A stretch of 64,000 bases of DNA, taken from the NCBI RefSeq assembly GCF_014694455.1, contig NZ_JAAUWT010000014.1, positions 62,001 to 126,000 on the forward strand. The letters are read 5' to 3'. Each line of letters begins with the position of its first letter. Position 1 is the stretch's first letter. Positions 36,558-46,097 of the stretch are shown here, piece by piece. The position numbers were made by a program, and so were the translations under genes. The notes beneath the pieces are model-generated. The model did no database searches, was not told where the DNA came from, and was given only the letters and a program-made list of their open reading frames with translations. This stretch comes from Vibrio sp. S9_S30. GTDB lineage: Bacteria; Pseudomonadota; Gammaproteobacteria; Enterobacterales; Vibrionaceae.

Positions 36558-37757
36558 TTGTTTAAAAATATTGATTTGCCTGGTTTATATAAGAATTCAT
36601 CTTCTTTATTTATGAATAAACAGGTTCTGGCTATTTTCCTTCTTGCGAGTGCAAGTGCCGCCGTTAACCCCTATAAAAATATATTTGGTATTGATGTTGT
36701 TGGTGTCTCTGAGCTTTCTTACAGCTTGGTGATGTTGTTTTCTGGCATCATCATTACGATATTCAGTATTTTTTTTGGCATGCGTTCCGATATAAATGGC
36801 AGCTTCGTAAAGTACATTTATATCTGTGCTTTTTGTGGCATTGTCGGAAACCTTAGCCTGTACTTTTGGCCGAATGACATTGTTTATTTTGTTGCTAACT
36901 GCCTGTTACTCCCCGTCTTTTTTGTCATTAACTCGTTGATCTTTGGTTATGCTGCGGCAAAGCGCCAGAACGTGGAAGGGGGGGATCCGCACAGAGAAAA
37001 CGCGGCATTACGCTCGGTTTACTCCATGGGCTATGTACTGACACTTGGCGTGATTGGTTCTTTAGCGTTAGAGAAGAATCAACTGATTTATGTATGGCTG
37101 TACGCAGGCATCTTTGCTGCGCTGATATTGGGTGTGTTTTCCAATGAACCCATAAGAAATGCGGAGTATCAATCCGATAAGGCTTCCGAATCCTTATTCA
37201 ATGTTTTTAATAAAGAAAATGTCATTAAGTTAATTAGCGTATCTCTTGTGACCAATATGCTGTTTACATTAGATGCGACGGTCCCCCTTATTATTGTGAA
37301 TCAGGTTCAAGGTGGGTATTCCGGTATCGGTGCGTTTGAAGCAAGCATTGCGATTTTCGAAGTGTTCTTTATTTTTTACTGGTCGCGTTTAGCCTCAAAA
37401 ATGCAACCATCCAGTGTCATTATTATTGGGGCTGTGATTTTTGCTATTTCTATCTCGCTGCTTTCCTTCACAAAAACCATGACACATATTTATTTGCTCA
37501 TTCCTATGCTCGCGCTTGGCGCTGCATGCTTAATCAGTATTCCTATTGGTTTCTTGCAATCGCTGGCAACGGGGCGTGCTGGAGTGGGTGGTTCGTTACT
37601 GTCTATCTCTTTCTTTATTTCTTCGTCAGTGTCCTCTGTGGTCTATTTCGTTGGTATGTATTACTTCGAGACCAAAGGGGCTATTTGGTTATCGTCCATC
37701 GTTGGGCTGGTTGGCTTGCTCGTACTGTATTTCATTGACGAAAAGAAACATCAATAA
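36558..37757 (+). CDS. MFS transporter, possible sugar/amino-sugar exporter
   Basis: The 399-residue protein has about 12 hydrophobic segments and the general outline of SetA-type sugar-efflux MFS proteins (FGMRSDINGS loop after helix 2). TTG 36558 is accepted as start because AAGGGAC lies seven bases upstream; the next ATG (36612) has no ribosome site. It leads a tight three-gene run with an FAD oxidoreductase and a sugar aminotransferase, so I infer that it exports or imports the modified sugar. The first half is more AT-rich than the following genes. Confidence 0.8.
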   Translation: MFKNIDLPGLYKNSSSLFMNKQVLAIFLLASASAAVNPYKNIFGIDVVGVSELSYSLVMLFSGIIITIFSIFFGMRSDINGSFVKYIYICAFCGIVGNLSLYFWPNDIVYFVANCLLLPVFFVINSLIFGYAAAKRQNVEGGDPHRENAALRSVYSMGYVLTLGVIGSLALEKNQLIYVWLYAGIFAALILGVFSNEPIRNAEYQSDKASESLFNVFNKENVIKLISVSLVTNMLFTLDATVPLIIVNQVQGGYSGIGAFEASIAIFEVFFIFYWSRLASKMQPSSVIIIGAVIFAISISLLSFTKTMTHIYLLIPMLALGAACLISIPIGFLQSLATGRAGVGGSLLSISFFISSSVSSVVYFVGMYYFETKGAIWLSSIVGLVGLLVLYFIDEKKHQ

Positions 37758-37777
37758 AAACAATACAAGGAGAAAGT

Positions 37778-39148
37778 ATGAGTAACCTATGCGTCGTTGG
37801 TGGTGGCTTATCGGGGTTAGAGTTTGCCCTCTATGCCGCAATAAGTGGAAAGCGTGTGCACATCTATGAAGCCGGTCCAAGCCAGCGTCAAGAGCATGTG
37901 CACTTTGATACCCGAATACTAGTGGGTGATGAAAAATTAAGACCTTGGATGGCGAATAACCATTGGGGGCAAGGTGGCATCAGTGAACGGCTGGGGGGGC
38001 GATCGCTGTGTTATCACGGGGTGATGTTGCCGCTTGAAGAGGCAGCAATAGCCTCTTGGCCTAAGAGCTGGCAACGGATCTTGGCGGGCAAAAATGGCTT
38101 ATATCAAGAATTAACCCAAGAGTTTTCTGCTCAATTCCCAGAGATGACGCCTTCCAGCCCCGTTGCGGATTTTTTAACACATGTCCCTCAAGCCGCTCGG
38201 TTTATGGAAGATGGCCGATTCACTTCCTACAGCCCGATGTATCTTCTGGACAGTTTTATCCGAGACGGGGTGATCACCATTGAGCGGGCAAAAATCGCGA
38301 AGGTGGCAAAATCCAATGGTCAGTTTTATCTTACAGACACAAGCGGTAAGACCGTGAATCAAACAGGGTTTTCAAAGTGTGTGCTGGCGGCATCTGCCAT
38401 GGTGAACAATGCCATCATGGCCAGCTCGCTTGGGCAAAGCTTTACCTCTGAACTGACCGATCATTACTGTTTGGGCATTGCCGTCAAAGTGAAAGAAGGC
38501 ACCGAAATTGGTGCCTATCGACACGAAATGTTGTGGCATGGGTACAGCCAGCATCATGACCTGAACGCCAATATTTTTGTGGTGGAGCGACCTCGAACAT
38601 CGGATGGCGACCGATTGTTGTTACTGATGGCGGTGGTGGAACAAAACCCAGAAGACTCCCCGTTGAGCCAGTTGCGCTGTCAGGTCCGTGGTGGCAAAGC
38701 TGAGCTCACGATCGATGCCCACCATTCCAAGCGTGACGTCGAAAATTACAACAACGTCGCCCATCGATTAGTGGCATTTGCTCGCGAAAAGTTGAATGTG
38801 GATCTGCGTGCGTTATCCCCTACGGAAGACGAAAAGCAGGGCAAACACTTCAAGTCCTTTGGTGACTTATCCATTCAAGATGAATTCGACAATGCGCTTA
38901 ACAATTTAGAGACCACTTCTCAAACCAATGTTTTTACTCGGTTCACTTTTCCTTATGGCGCTTATGAACACGAGAGCGCTTGTCACCCGTTGGCAGGAAA
39001 AGGTGTTAACGCATTAACCGAGGAACTCGAATTAGCCGCGATGCCTGGGTTGTATGCCGTTGGTCCTGGGGCGTTTCCAAGGTTAGGCATTGCAAACCCT
39101 GCATTGACGATTTGTGCTATGTCCCGTTGGCTAGCATCACACATTTAG
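37778..39148 (+). CDS. GMC-like FAD-dependent sugar/cyclitol oxidoreductase
   Basis: The 456-residue protein begins with an FAD site (CVVGGGLSGLEFALYA) and ends like GMC oxidoreductases (HESACHPLAG, GLYAVGPGAFP, NPALTICAMSRWLA). GMC enzymes oxidise an alcohol to a ketone or aldehyde. GGRSLCYHG near residue 80 fits the FAD-loop area. AAGGAG precedes the start, and the aminotransferase starts nine bases after its stop. The pair suggests oxidation of a sugar or cyclitol hydroxyl followed by amination, as in aminoglycoside routes. The exact substrate is unknown. Confidence 0.8.
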   Translation: MSNLCVVGGGLSGLEFALYAAISGKRVHIYEAGPSQRQEHVHFDTRILVGDEKLRPWMANNHWGQGGISERLGGRSLCYHGVMLPLEEAAIASWPKSWQRILAGKNGLYQELTQEFSAQFPEMTPSSPVADFLTHVPQAARFMEDGRFTSYSPMYLLDSFIRDGVITIERAKIAKVAKSNGQFYLTDTSGKTVNQTGFSKCVLAASAMVNNAIMASSLGQSFTSELTDHYCLGIAVKVKEGTEIGAYRHEMLWHGYSQHHDLNANIFVVERPRTSDGDRLLLLMAVVEQNPEDSPLSQLRCQVRGGKAELTIDAHHSKRDVENYNNVAHRLVAFAREKLNVDLRALSPTEDEKQGKHFKSFGDLSIQDEFDNALNNLETTSQTNVFTRFTFPYGAYEHESACHPLAGKGVNALTEELELAAMPGLYAVGPGAFPRLGIANPALTICAMSRWLASHI

Positions 39149-39157
39149 GAAAAGAAA

Positions 39158-40387
39158 ATGAGCAACAAAACCTTAGCATTATTCGGTGGTGAGCCGATTG
39201 TTTCTGAGCCGCTTCCAGCGTGGCCGAGTTTGGATAAATCGGTACTGGGAGACATTGAGAACATTTTAGAAACCGGAGAAATTAACTACTGGACAGGAAA
39301 CCGTGGGCGCAAGTTTGAGGCGGATTTGGAGTCTTACCTAGGTGATGGCCATGTGATCACGACCACCAATGGCACCTCGGCTTTGCATACGGCATTCAGT
39401 TCCCTCGGAATCGGTGATGGCGATGAAATCATCTGCCAGCCATACACCTTCATTGCCTCTGCTTTTTCCATCATGCAAGCCGGTGCGACCCCTGTATTTG
39501 CGGATGTGGATGAAACCCACACGTTGGATGCGAGCAAGTTAGAGCGCCATATTACGCCAAAAACCAAAGCCATCCTTGTGGTTCATACCTTCGGGGTGCC
39601 AAGCGATATGGATGCCATCAATGCCGTTGCCAAAACGCATGGTTTGTTGGTGATTGAAGACTGCGCGCAAGCGCTAGGGTCGCAATACGATGGTCAGTTA
39701 TTGGGTACCGTGAGTGATGCGGGGTGTTTTAGCTTCTGTCAAAGCAAGCACATCACCACCGGTGGTGAAGGCGGTGCGATATTTGTCGGTTCTGACGATC
39801 TGGCGTGGAAATGTCGCTCGTTTCGGGATCACGGTTTTGATGTGGAAAAACGCCTGCACTTGTTTGAATTGGAGCAAAAGCTCCCCTACATTCACGTGAG
39901 ATTGGGTTTCAACTTCAGAATGACCGAGATTCAATCGGCGATTGGCATCAAAGAGTTAGCGAAGTTTAACCGTGGCAATCTTGAGCAGCGCATCAAAAAT
40001 GGTAAGCGCTTGACCGCTTTGCTGAAAGGGCACCCTTTGGTGGCACACCTGCCTGTAGACGATGAAAAAAGAGTGAATTCATATTGGTGGGCGCCTTACA
40101 TCTTGGATATGTCACTGCTAGATTGTGACATCAAAACCTTTGCCGATGCGATGGCTGCCGAAGGGGTGCCTGCGTACCCGGTTCCTTGGCCAGAGATCTA
40201 TAAAGAGCAAGCGTTTGCCAATATAGAGGGCTCACCTTCCTTAGAAGAATGGCAAGCCGACTGCCCAATGGCGAAAACATTGGGGGAAACGACATTGGTA
40301 TTCCATACTCACCCCGTATACGACGAGCATTTAATGGAAGCGTTCTACGCCGCCTTCAATAAGGTGTATGAGCACTACAAGAAGTAA
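39158..40387 (+). CDS. DegT/DnrJ/EryC1/StrS-family sugar aminotransferase
   Basis: The 409-residue PLP enzyme shows the family pattern: TTTNGTSALHTAF near residue 67, VIEDCAQALGSQYDG near 165 and the PLP lysine in FCQSKHITTGGEGG near 192. These enzymes aminate keto-sugars or keto-cyclitols, using glutamate or glutamine. It should act on the ketone made by the GMC-like protein. The C-terminal half, with WWAPYILD and YPVPWPEIYKE, resembles the scyllo-inosose/keto-sugar aminotransferase branch more than LPS perosamine enzymes, but this is impressionistic. Confidence 0.87.
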   Translation: MSNKTLALFGGEPIVSEPLPAWPSLDKSVLGDIENILETGEINYWTGNRGRKFEADLESYLGDGHVITTTNGTSALHTAFSSLGIGDGDEIICQPYTFIASAFSIMQAGATPVFADVDETHTLDASKLERHITPKTKAILVVHTFGVPSDMDAINAVAKTHGLLVIEDCAQALGSQYDGQLLGTVSDAGCFSFCQSKHITTGGEGGAIFVGSDDLAWKCRSFRDHGFDVEKRLHLFELEQKLPYIHVRLGFNFRMTEIQSAIGIKELAKFNRGNLEQRIKNGKRLTALLKGHPLVAHLPVDDEKRVNSYWWAPYILDMSLLDCDIKTFADAMAAEGVPAYPVPWPEIYKEQAFANIEGSPSLEEWQADCPMAKTLGETTLVFHTHPVYDEHLMEAFYAAFNKVYEHYKK

Positions 40388-40396
40388 TCAAACGTT

Positions 40397-40420
40397 AAGA
40401 CCTTCCCATCGGAAGGTCTT
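40397..40420 (+). terminator. Terminator after the amino-sugar cassette
   Basis: AAGACCTTCC pairs perfectly with GGAAGGTCTT around a CATC loop, followed by ATTTATT. Confidence 0.75.
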
Positions 40421-40573
40421 ATTTATTCCATTCATCCTCAAATATGTTGGGATAAATCACACACTAATTCCGCTGTGGAAACCTGATGTCAGGGGTGTCT
40501 TTTCCTTGGTGCTGAAACACGTGAACGAAGCAAAGGCATCGACCATCTAAGGTTAATGTCGGCTCACCACTTC

Positions 40574-41470
40574 TCAGCGTGACTCCCCCCTCATTTCCCC
40601 AGCCTGTTGCAAACTGAATGCCGTTAATGGGTCGATGTCTTTCACCATACTTTCGATGCGTTGTACGGCTTCGATGGCGGATGTGTCCTTGCGATAACTC
40701 AGATAAATAGGTCTATACCACGGTTCTATGTCGTTGATTTGATGTAGCTGACCAGACGCAACAAAGGGTTCAACAATGGAAGCGGGTAAATAGGCGGCAC
40801 CGCCCTTATCTAAAATGAAATCCAACGCAATACGAGCGGTTGATGTCCTGAGAATCGGCGGAGCAAGTTTGCAATGTCGAGCAGCGTGCTCCGACGCAAA
40901 TCGCGTCCCCCAATCGACATACACATAGCGGTTGTTCAGAGCGCTATGGGCATCGGTTTCTCTCGTTGAAACCAACAACAGAACCAAGTCCGCTACTTTC
41001 TTACAGGCCAGCTCGTCTGACTTGAGAGGATCAAACGCAAACGCCATATCGAGGGTTTTTTCCAATAACCGTCGGTTAAGGTTCTCTCGCGCTAATGCTT
41101 CAGCTTGAAAGGCGTAACCGCTAAATGTGTCGGCGATAACACTCAAACAGTTTTGCAAATACGCATCCCAGATATTGGGTGTGCCAGCCAAGGTCAGTTG
41201 AATGGACTTATCTTCTGCCAGCGACAGTTCTGTTTTGGCTTGCTGAAGCGTATTCACCATGATCTCGGCGTAGGCGATCAATTTTTCTCCGGCGTTGGTG
41301 AGCTTAATGCTGTTACGGTCGCGGATGAATAAGCTGGTATCGAAGTGGTTTTCTAACTGTTTGATCCGAGCGCTGACGGCAGCTTGGGTGATGTAGAGGT
41401 TTTCTGATGCTCGTCCAAAGTGACGAACTCGGGCAACTTCGAGAAACGTACGGAATACTTTTACATCCAT
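40574..41470 (-). CDS. hdfR: LysR-family regulator HdfR
   Basis: The 298-residue protein shares the HdfR start pattern (VFRTFLEVARVRHFGRASENLYITQAAVSARIKQLE region, residues 5-40) with a LysR HTH and a ligand domain. HdfR represses the flagellar master operon in E. coli. It is divergent from maoP with a 225-bp gap, as in E. coli, which supports the call. Confidence 0.88.
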   Translation of the reverse strand: MDVKVFRTFLEVARVRHFGRASENLYITQAAVSARIKQLENHFDTSLFIRDRNSIKLTNAGEKLIAYAEIMVNTLQQAKTELSLAEDKSIQLTLAGTPNIWDAYLQNCLSVIADTFSGYAFQAEALARENLNRRLLEKTLDMAFAFDPLKSDELACKKVADLVLLLVSTRETDAHSALNNRYVYVDWGTRFASEHAARHCKLAPPILRTSTARIALDFILDKGGAAYLPASIVEPFVASGQLHQINDIEPWYRPIYLSYRKDTSAIEAVQRIESMVKDIDPLTAFSLQQAGEMRGESR

Positions 41471-41695
41471 AATTTATCCAGAGTGGCTTAGCCTGTTTTG
41501 ATACCCAATAAACGCGCACTTGAACCCGTGTTTTGAGGCGACTTGGGTATATGTATTTTTAGAAATGTGAGACTCACAAATCAATAATAGCTTTTTGTGT
41601 TTACGATAAAAATAATTTGTTTTTCTTTTTCTAATTTACGTCCTAATTTCACCTCATACGACACCTTTTTATTAGAATCAATACCTGAGGCAACT

Positions 41696-42046
41696 ATGTC
41701 AGACATCGAAGTTCGTGTTGGGCAAAAACGTTTTTTCGATAATAAGAAGTTTCCACGTGGATTTGGAAAATCCGGAGACTTTACTCTTACGGAGTGCGAC
41801 CTTCTCACTACCTACGGTGAAACGCTTCATGCATTACAGCACGGAGAGCTAGAACCAGAAAATAGTGAAGAAAAACACTTCCTTAAGGTGCTGGAAAACC
41901 CTGGAAAGGCAAAGACAAAACTTGAGAATGTGTGGTTAAAATACCTTAAAATCGCCTACGGTCGCCGTACTTTCCATACTCTGCATACGATCGGTAAACC
42001 GAGCGAAGAAGAAGCGGACGACTTGGTCTCAATCGACGACGAATAA
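41696..42046 (+). CDS. maoP: Macrodomain Ori organisation protein MaoP (DUF413)
   Basis: The 116-residue protein matches MaoP/YifE (112 in E. coli): FDNKKFPRGFGKSGDFTL near residue 13 and ENVWLKYLKIAYGRRTFHTL near 80. In E. coli MaoP with its site maoS shapes the Ori macrodomain. ATG 41696 is chosen by family fit; an upstream ATG gives a non-conserved extension. I could not identify a maoS copy by eye. Confidence 0.92.
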   Translation: MSDIEVRVGQKRFFDNKKFPRGFGKSGDFTLTECDLLTTYGETLHALQHGELEPENSEEKHFLKVLENPGKAKTKLENVWLKYLKIAYGRRTFHTLHTIGKPSEEEADDLVSIDDE

Positions 42047-42101
42047 CCCAAGTTTAACCGCCCCAACACTATCATTTCTACAGCTAACTGTTTGTAGAGC
42101 C

Positions 42102-42124
42102 TACGGCACCTATAAGGTGCCGTA
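42102..42124. terminator. Bidirectional terminator between maoP and the DMT gene
   Basis: TACGGCACCT pairs with AGGTGCCGTA around an ATA loop, followed by TTTGTTG, between convergent genes. Confidence 0.75.
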
Positions 42125-42145
42125 TTTGTTGCTTGAATTCGAGCG

Positions 42146-43042
42146 TTACTGACGGGCTTTAGGTGTGCGTTTGATTTGCTGAATGAGTAATCCACCCACG
42201 ATCATCACTAAGCCGATGAAGGTGGAAGGGGGGATCTCCTCACCAATAATGGTCGCGAGCAGCATCAACGAAATAAACGGTGATGTGAATATGAGGTTAC
42301 TGATTCGAGCGGTGTTGTCCGTTGCCTTTAGCGCACTCAGCCATAAAACGAATGTTACACCCATTTCAAACAGCCCGACATACGTTACAGCCGCCCAGCC
42401 TTTTAGGCTGATTTGCCCCCAACTTGCTCCTTCATAAAAACTGAGAGCAAAGGCAAACGGCAACGCGACCAGAAACCCAAGCAACACACCCAAAATAGGA
42501 TCGGCTTTGTTTTTGGTGTTTAAGATCCAATAGCCTGCCCATAACACAGTGGACAGCAAGGCTAATCCAACACCCAGTGGATTCTCAAATTCCAGTGCCA
42601 GCACATTGCCTTTGGTTGCGATCACCACCACGCCAGCATAGCCAAATAGGCAAGCCGCCCAGTCTTGCTTACGAATCTTTTGCCCTAAAAACACCGCCGC
42701 CATTAACGTCAGTGTGATTGCCCAACTGTAGTTGAGGGGTTGAGCTTGCGAAGCCGGTAACAAGTCGTAGGCTTGGAACAGAATCAAATAGTAGAAGAGT
42801 GGGTTGATAAGCCCAAGCAACAGGTAGAACCAAGGGTTGGCAGTAAATGTGCCTTTTAGTTTGTGGAGCTTTCCTTGAGCACCACAAATCGACCCTAAAG
42901 CCATGGCAGAAACCAAACTGGCCACAGTGAGCATCTGGATTGGGGTGAATTCCGCCAGTGTCAATTTGAACGCAGTGGCGACCGTAGACCATAAAAGTAC
43001 GGCACTGATGCCATAAATCAACGCCTGACGCTCATTTTTCAT
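42146..43042 (-). CDS. EamA/DMT-family transporter
   Basis: The 298-residue protein has ten hydrophobic segments arranged as two EamA repeats (residues about 7-140 and 155-290), typical of drug/metabolite transporters. ISAVLLWSTVATAFKL at the start and the C-terminal PFISLMLLATIIGEEI block are characteristic. The substrate cannot be told. It stands alone, convergent with maoP and divergent from rmuC. Confidence 0.85.
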   Translation of the reverse strand: MKNERQALIYGISAVLLWSTVATAFKLTLAEFTPIQMLTVASLVSAMALGSICGAQGKLHKLKGTFTANPWFYLLLGLINPLFYYLILFQAYDLLPASQAQPLNYSWAITLTLMAAVFLGQKIRKQDWAACLFGYAGVVVIATKGNVLALEFENPLGVGLALLSTVLWAGYWILNTKNKADPILGVLLGFLVALPFAFALSFYEGASWGQISLKGWAAVTYVGLFEMGVTFVLWLSALKATDNTARISNLIFTSPFISLMLLATIIGEEIPPSTFIGLVMIVGGLLIQQIKRTPKARQ

Positions 43043-43158
43043 ACTTCATTTTTCCTTATTGCTGGGCGCGCAAATGAATGGGATTTCAGCCAAAACTGGA
43101 CATTTATCCAGTGTAAAAATACTATCAAAGGGTTAAGTCAGAAACCTAGGCAAACATT

Positions 43159-44661
43159 ATGCAGTGGATAGTGGAGAATCAGCAGCTTCTTTTCAGCGCT
43201 TTTGGCATTTTTGTCACTGGAATGATCATGTCAGGCTGGTGGGTGAAACAAAAAATGCGGTTGGACGTGCAGCAACAAGCGCAAGAATTGGAGACAGAGA
43301 AACAACTCCACCAAAAAACAATCGAGCAACTCACCGCAGCGCAGCACGATTTGGATGAGCTTGATACTGCCCGAGACCAATCCGCGTTTGAGTTAAAACA
43401 GGCTCACGGAAAAATGCTGGTCGCAATGGAGAAGCTGAGGCAATTAGAATCACTCCGCCAAGAGAAGCAAGAGCTGACAGCCACGGTAGAACGGCTCAGG
43501 AGTGAACTGGCAGAAGCACAAGCCTGTTTGCGTGAGCAAGAGGCCCGCCATCAGCAAGCTCAGCAAGCCAATGAGGAAAAACTCGCCTTGCTAGAAAACG
43601 CGGAACAGCGCCTTAAGCAACAGTTCGAGCACCTTGCGAACCAATTGTTTGAAAACAAAACCGCCAAAGTCGATCAACAAAATCGCCAGAGCTTAGAAGG
43701 GCTACTCAACCCACTCAAAGACCAGATTGAAGGGTTTAAAAAACAAGTGTCAGACAGTTTTGGGCATGAAGCCAAAGAACGCCATACCTTGGTGCACGAA
43801 CTGCGTAACCTACAAAAGCTCAATGAACAAATGGCGCAAGAAGCACTGAACCTTACTCAAGCGCTGAAAGGGGACAACAAGCAACAAGGCAATTGGGGAG
43901 AAGTGGTGCTGGCACGTGTGTTAGTGGAATCCGGTCTTCGTGAAGGGCACGAATACCAAACGCAAGTCAGTTTGCAAGACGAAGCGGGCAAGCGCTATCA
44001 ACCCGATGTGATTGTTCACTTACCCCACGACAAACAAGTGGTGGTGGATTCCAAAATGGCGTTGGTCGCGTATGAACGTTATTTCCACGCCGATAGCGAT
44101 TCTGAGCGCAATGCGGCATTAAGTGAGCACCTACTCGCGTTGCGTGCACACATTAAAGGCCTCAGCCAAAAAGATTACCATAAGCTCAAAGGCATTCAGA
44201 GCTTAGATTACGTGCTGATGTTTGTGCCCGTTGAACCTGCGTTTCAAGTCGCTATCCAAGCGGATCCGAGTTTGGTAAAAGACGCCATGAGGCACAACAT
44301 CATTCTAGTGAGCCCAACCACTTTGCTGGTGGCACTGCGGACCATCGACAATTTGTGGCGTAATGACAGGCAAAATCAAAACGCCCAAATCATTGCTGAG
44401 CGAGCTGCCAAGTTGTACGACAAACTCCGTTTATTCCTGACCGATATGGAACATTTGGGGGGCGCGCTGGATAAAGCCAATCAGAATTTTCAAGGTGCCA
44501 TGAACAAGCTGGTGACCGGAAGAGGCAATGTGGTGCGGCAAGCGGAGAGCTTCAAAGATCTTGGGGTCGAAGTGAAACGCAGTATTCCAGATACCCTGTT
44601 GGAAATCGCACAAAATGACACGTTAGTGGAAAGACAACCGCTTGAGGATAAAGTAGACTAA
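43159..44661 (+). CDS. rmuC: RmuC-family protein
   Basis: The 500-residue protein has an N-terminal membrane anchor (about 9-27), a long coiled coil (about 35-155) and the RmuC domain: GNWGEVVLARVLVESGL near 245, PDVIVHLPHDKQVVVDSK near 285 and SPTTLLVALRTI near 392. RmuC limits inversions between short repeats in E. coli and has a restriction-endonuclease-like fold. It is followed by ubiE, as in E. coli. Confidence 0.93.
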   Translation: MQWIVENQQLLFSAFGIFVTGMIMSGWWVKQKMRLDVQQQAQELETEKQLHQKTIEQLTAAQHDLDELDTARDQSAFELKQAHGKMLVAMEKLRQLESLRQEKQELTATVERLRSELAEAQACLREQEARHQQAQQANEEKLALLENAEQRLKQQFEHLANQLFENKTAKVDQQNRQSLEGLLNPLKDQIEGFKKQVSDSFGHEAKERHTLVHELRNLQKLNEQMAQEALNLTQALKGDNKQQGNWGEVVLARVLVESGLREGHEYQTQVSLQDEAGKRYQPDVIVHLPHDKQVVVDSKMALVAYERYFHADSDSERNAALSEHLLALRAHIKGLSQKDYHKLKGIQSLDYVLMFVPVEPAFQVAIQADPSLVKDAMRHNIILVSPTTLLVALRTIDNLWRNDRQNQNAQIIAERAAKLYDKLRLFLTDMEHLGGALDKANQNFQGAMNKLVTGRGNVVRQAESFKDLGVEVKRSIPDTLLEIAQNDTLVERQPLEDKVD

Positions 44662-44701
44662 GCGCTCGCAATGCCCAAGCGATTGTTTACGAGGAAAGAT
44701 A

Positions 44702-45484
44702 ATGACAGAAACAAACGTTCAGAATACCCCTGCTTCACCCGTTGACGACACAACGCATTTTGGCTTCACAACCGTTGCCAAAGAAGAGAAAGTGGAGAAA
44801 GTGGCCGAAGTATTTCATTCGGTTGCGGCGAAATACGACATCATGAATGATTTGATGTCGGGTGGTATTCATCGGTTGTGGAAGCGTTTCACGGTTGATT
44901 GCAGTGGCGTGCGCCCTGGTCAGCAGGTTCTCGATTTGGGCGGCGGTACAGGCGACTTGACGGCAAAATTCTCTCGAATTGTGGGTGAAAAAGGGAATGT
45001 CATCCTTGCCGATATTAACAACTCCATGCTGAATGTCGGTCGCGACAAACTGCGTGATAAAGGCATCGTCGGTAACGTCAATTACGTTCAAGCCAATGCC
45101 GAAGAACTGCCCTTCCCAGACAATCACTTCGATTGCATAACCATCAGCTTTTGTTTACGTAATGTGACGGACAAAGAAAAAGCCCTGCGCTCAATGTACC
45201 GTGTGCTTAAGCCAGGTGGTCGCCTGTTGGTGCTGGAATTCTCTAAACCCGTCTTTGAACCGCTTTCTAAAGTCTATGACGCGTATTCTTTCCACTTACT
45301 GCCCAAAATGGGTGAACTGATCGCGAACGATGCGGAAAGCTATCGTTATTTGGCGGAATCCATCCGAATGCACCCAGACCAAGATACATTGCAAGGCATG
45401 ATGGATGAAGCGGGCTTTGAACAAACCAAATACTACAATTTAACGGGCGGTATTGTTGCATTACACCGCGGTTTTAAATTTTGA
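44702..45484 (+). CDS. ubiE: Ubiquinone/menaquinone methyltransferase UbiE
   Basis: The 260-residue SAM enzyme has VLDLGGGTGDLTAKFS near residue 78 and FCLRNVTDKEKALRSMYRVLKPGGR near 150. It performs the C-methylation in ubiquinone and menaquinone synthesis. GAGGAAAGATA precedes the start. It begins the ubiE-ubiJ-ubiB-tatABC run. Confidence 0.96.
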   Translation: MTETNVQNTPASPVDDTTHFGFTTVAKEEKVEKVAEVFHSVAAKYDIMNDLMSGGIHRLWKRFTVDCSGVRPGQQVLDLGGGTGDLTAKFSRIVGEKGNVILADINNSMLNVGRDKLRDKGIVGNVNYVQANAEELPFPDNHFDCITISFCLRNVTDKEKALRSMYRVLKPGGRLLVLEFSKPVFEPLSKVYDAYSFHLLPKMGELIANDAESYRYLAESIRMHPDQDTLQGMMDEAGFEQTKYYNLTGGIVALHRGFKF

Positions 45485-45491
45485 GGTGATT

Positions 45492-46097
45492 ATGCCATTT
45501 GAACCTTTGGTCACCGCCATGGTGGAAACCACACTGAACACTCTGATTCAAGATGACCCAGCTTTAGTGAAACGCATGACTCGTCTGAAAGGGCAGGTGA
45601 TCCAGGTTCACGTAAAGGAAATCAACAAAACCCTCACGTTTATTTTTAGCCAGCAGATTGACGTACTGGCGCACTTTGAAGGGAAAGCGGATTGTTACTT
45701 GTCTTTAAGCTTGAGCGTATTGCCCGAGTTGCGTGAGCAGGCAAACATTACTCAGCTGATCAAACAAGACAAGCTGGTGCTGGAAGGCGATATTCAACTG
45801 GCACAAAAATTTTCCCAATTATTGACCGACGCCAAACCCGATCTCGAAGAATGGCTTTCTCGTATCACTGGCGATGTGATTGCTCACACCGTTGTCTCCG
45901 GTGCGAAACAAAGCGTAGAGTGGATCAAAAAAAATGCAGAGAAAAAGCAAGACCATTTGGCTCAAATTTTAACCGAAGAGTGGCGTATCGCCCCGCCTCC
46001 TCTTGAAGTCGCACACTTTTGTGATCAAGTGGATGATATTGCCAGTGCTGTCGCGCGCACGGAATCTCGCCTAAATGCACTGCTGGAGAAAGCATGA
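45492..46097 (+). CDS. ubiJ: Ubiquinone biosynthesis accessory factor UbiJ
   Basis: The 201-residue protein has an N-terminal SCP2-like lipid-binding domain (about 10-110) and a helical end. UbiJ with UbiK gathers the aerobic ubiquinone enzymes around the lipid. ATG 45492 with GAGGTGA upstream is chosen. It begins eight bases after ubiE and overlaps ubiB (ATGA). Confidence 0.92.
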   Translation: MPFEPLVTAMVETTLNTLIQDDPALVKRMTRLKGQVIQVHVKEINKTLTFIFSQQIDVLAHFEGKADCYLSLSLSVLPELREQANITQLIKQDKLVLEGDIQLAQKFSQLLTDAKPDLEEWLSRITGDVIAHTVVSGAKQSVEWIKKNAEKKQDHLAQILTEEWRIAPPPLEVAHFCDQVDDIASAVARTESRLNALLEKA

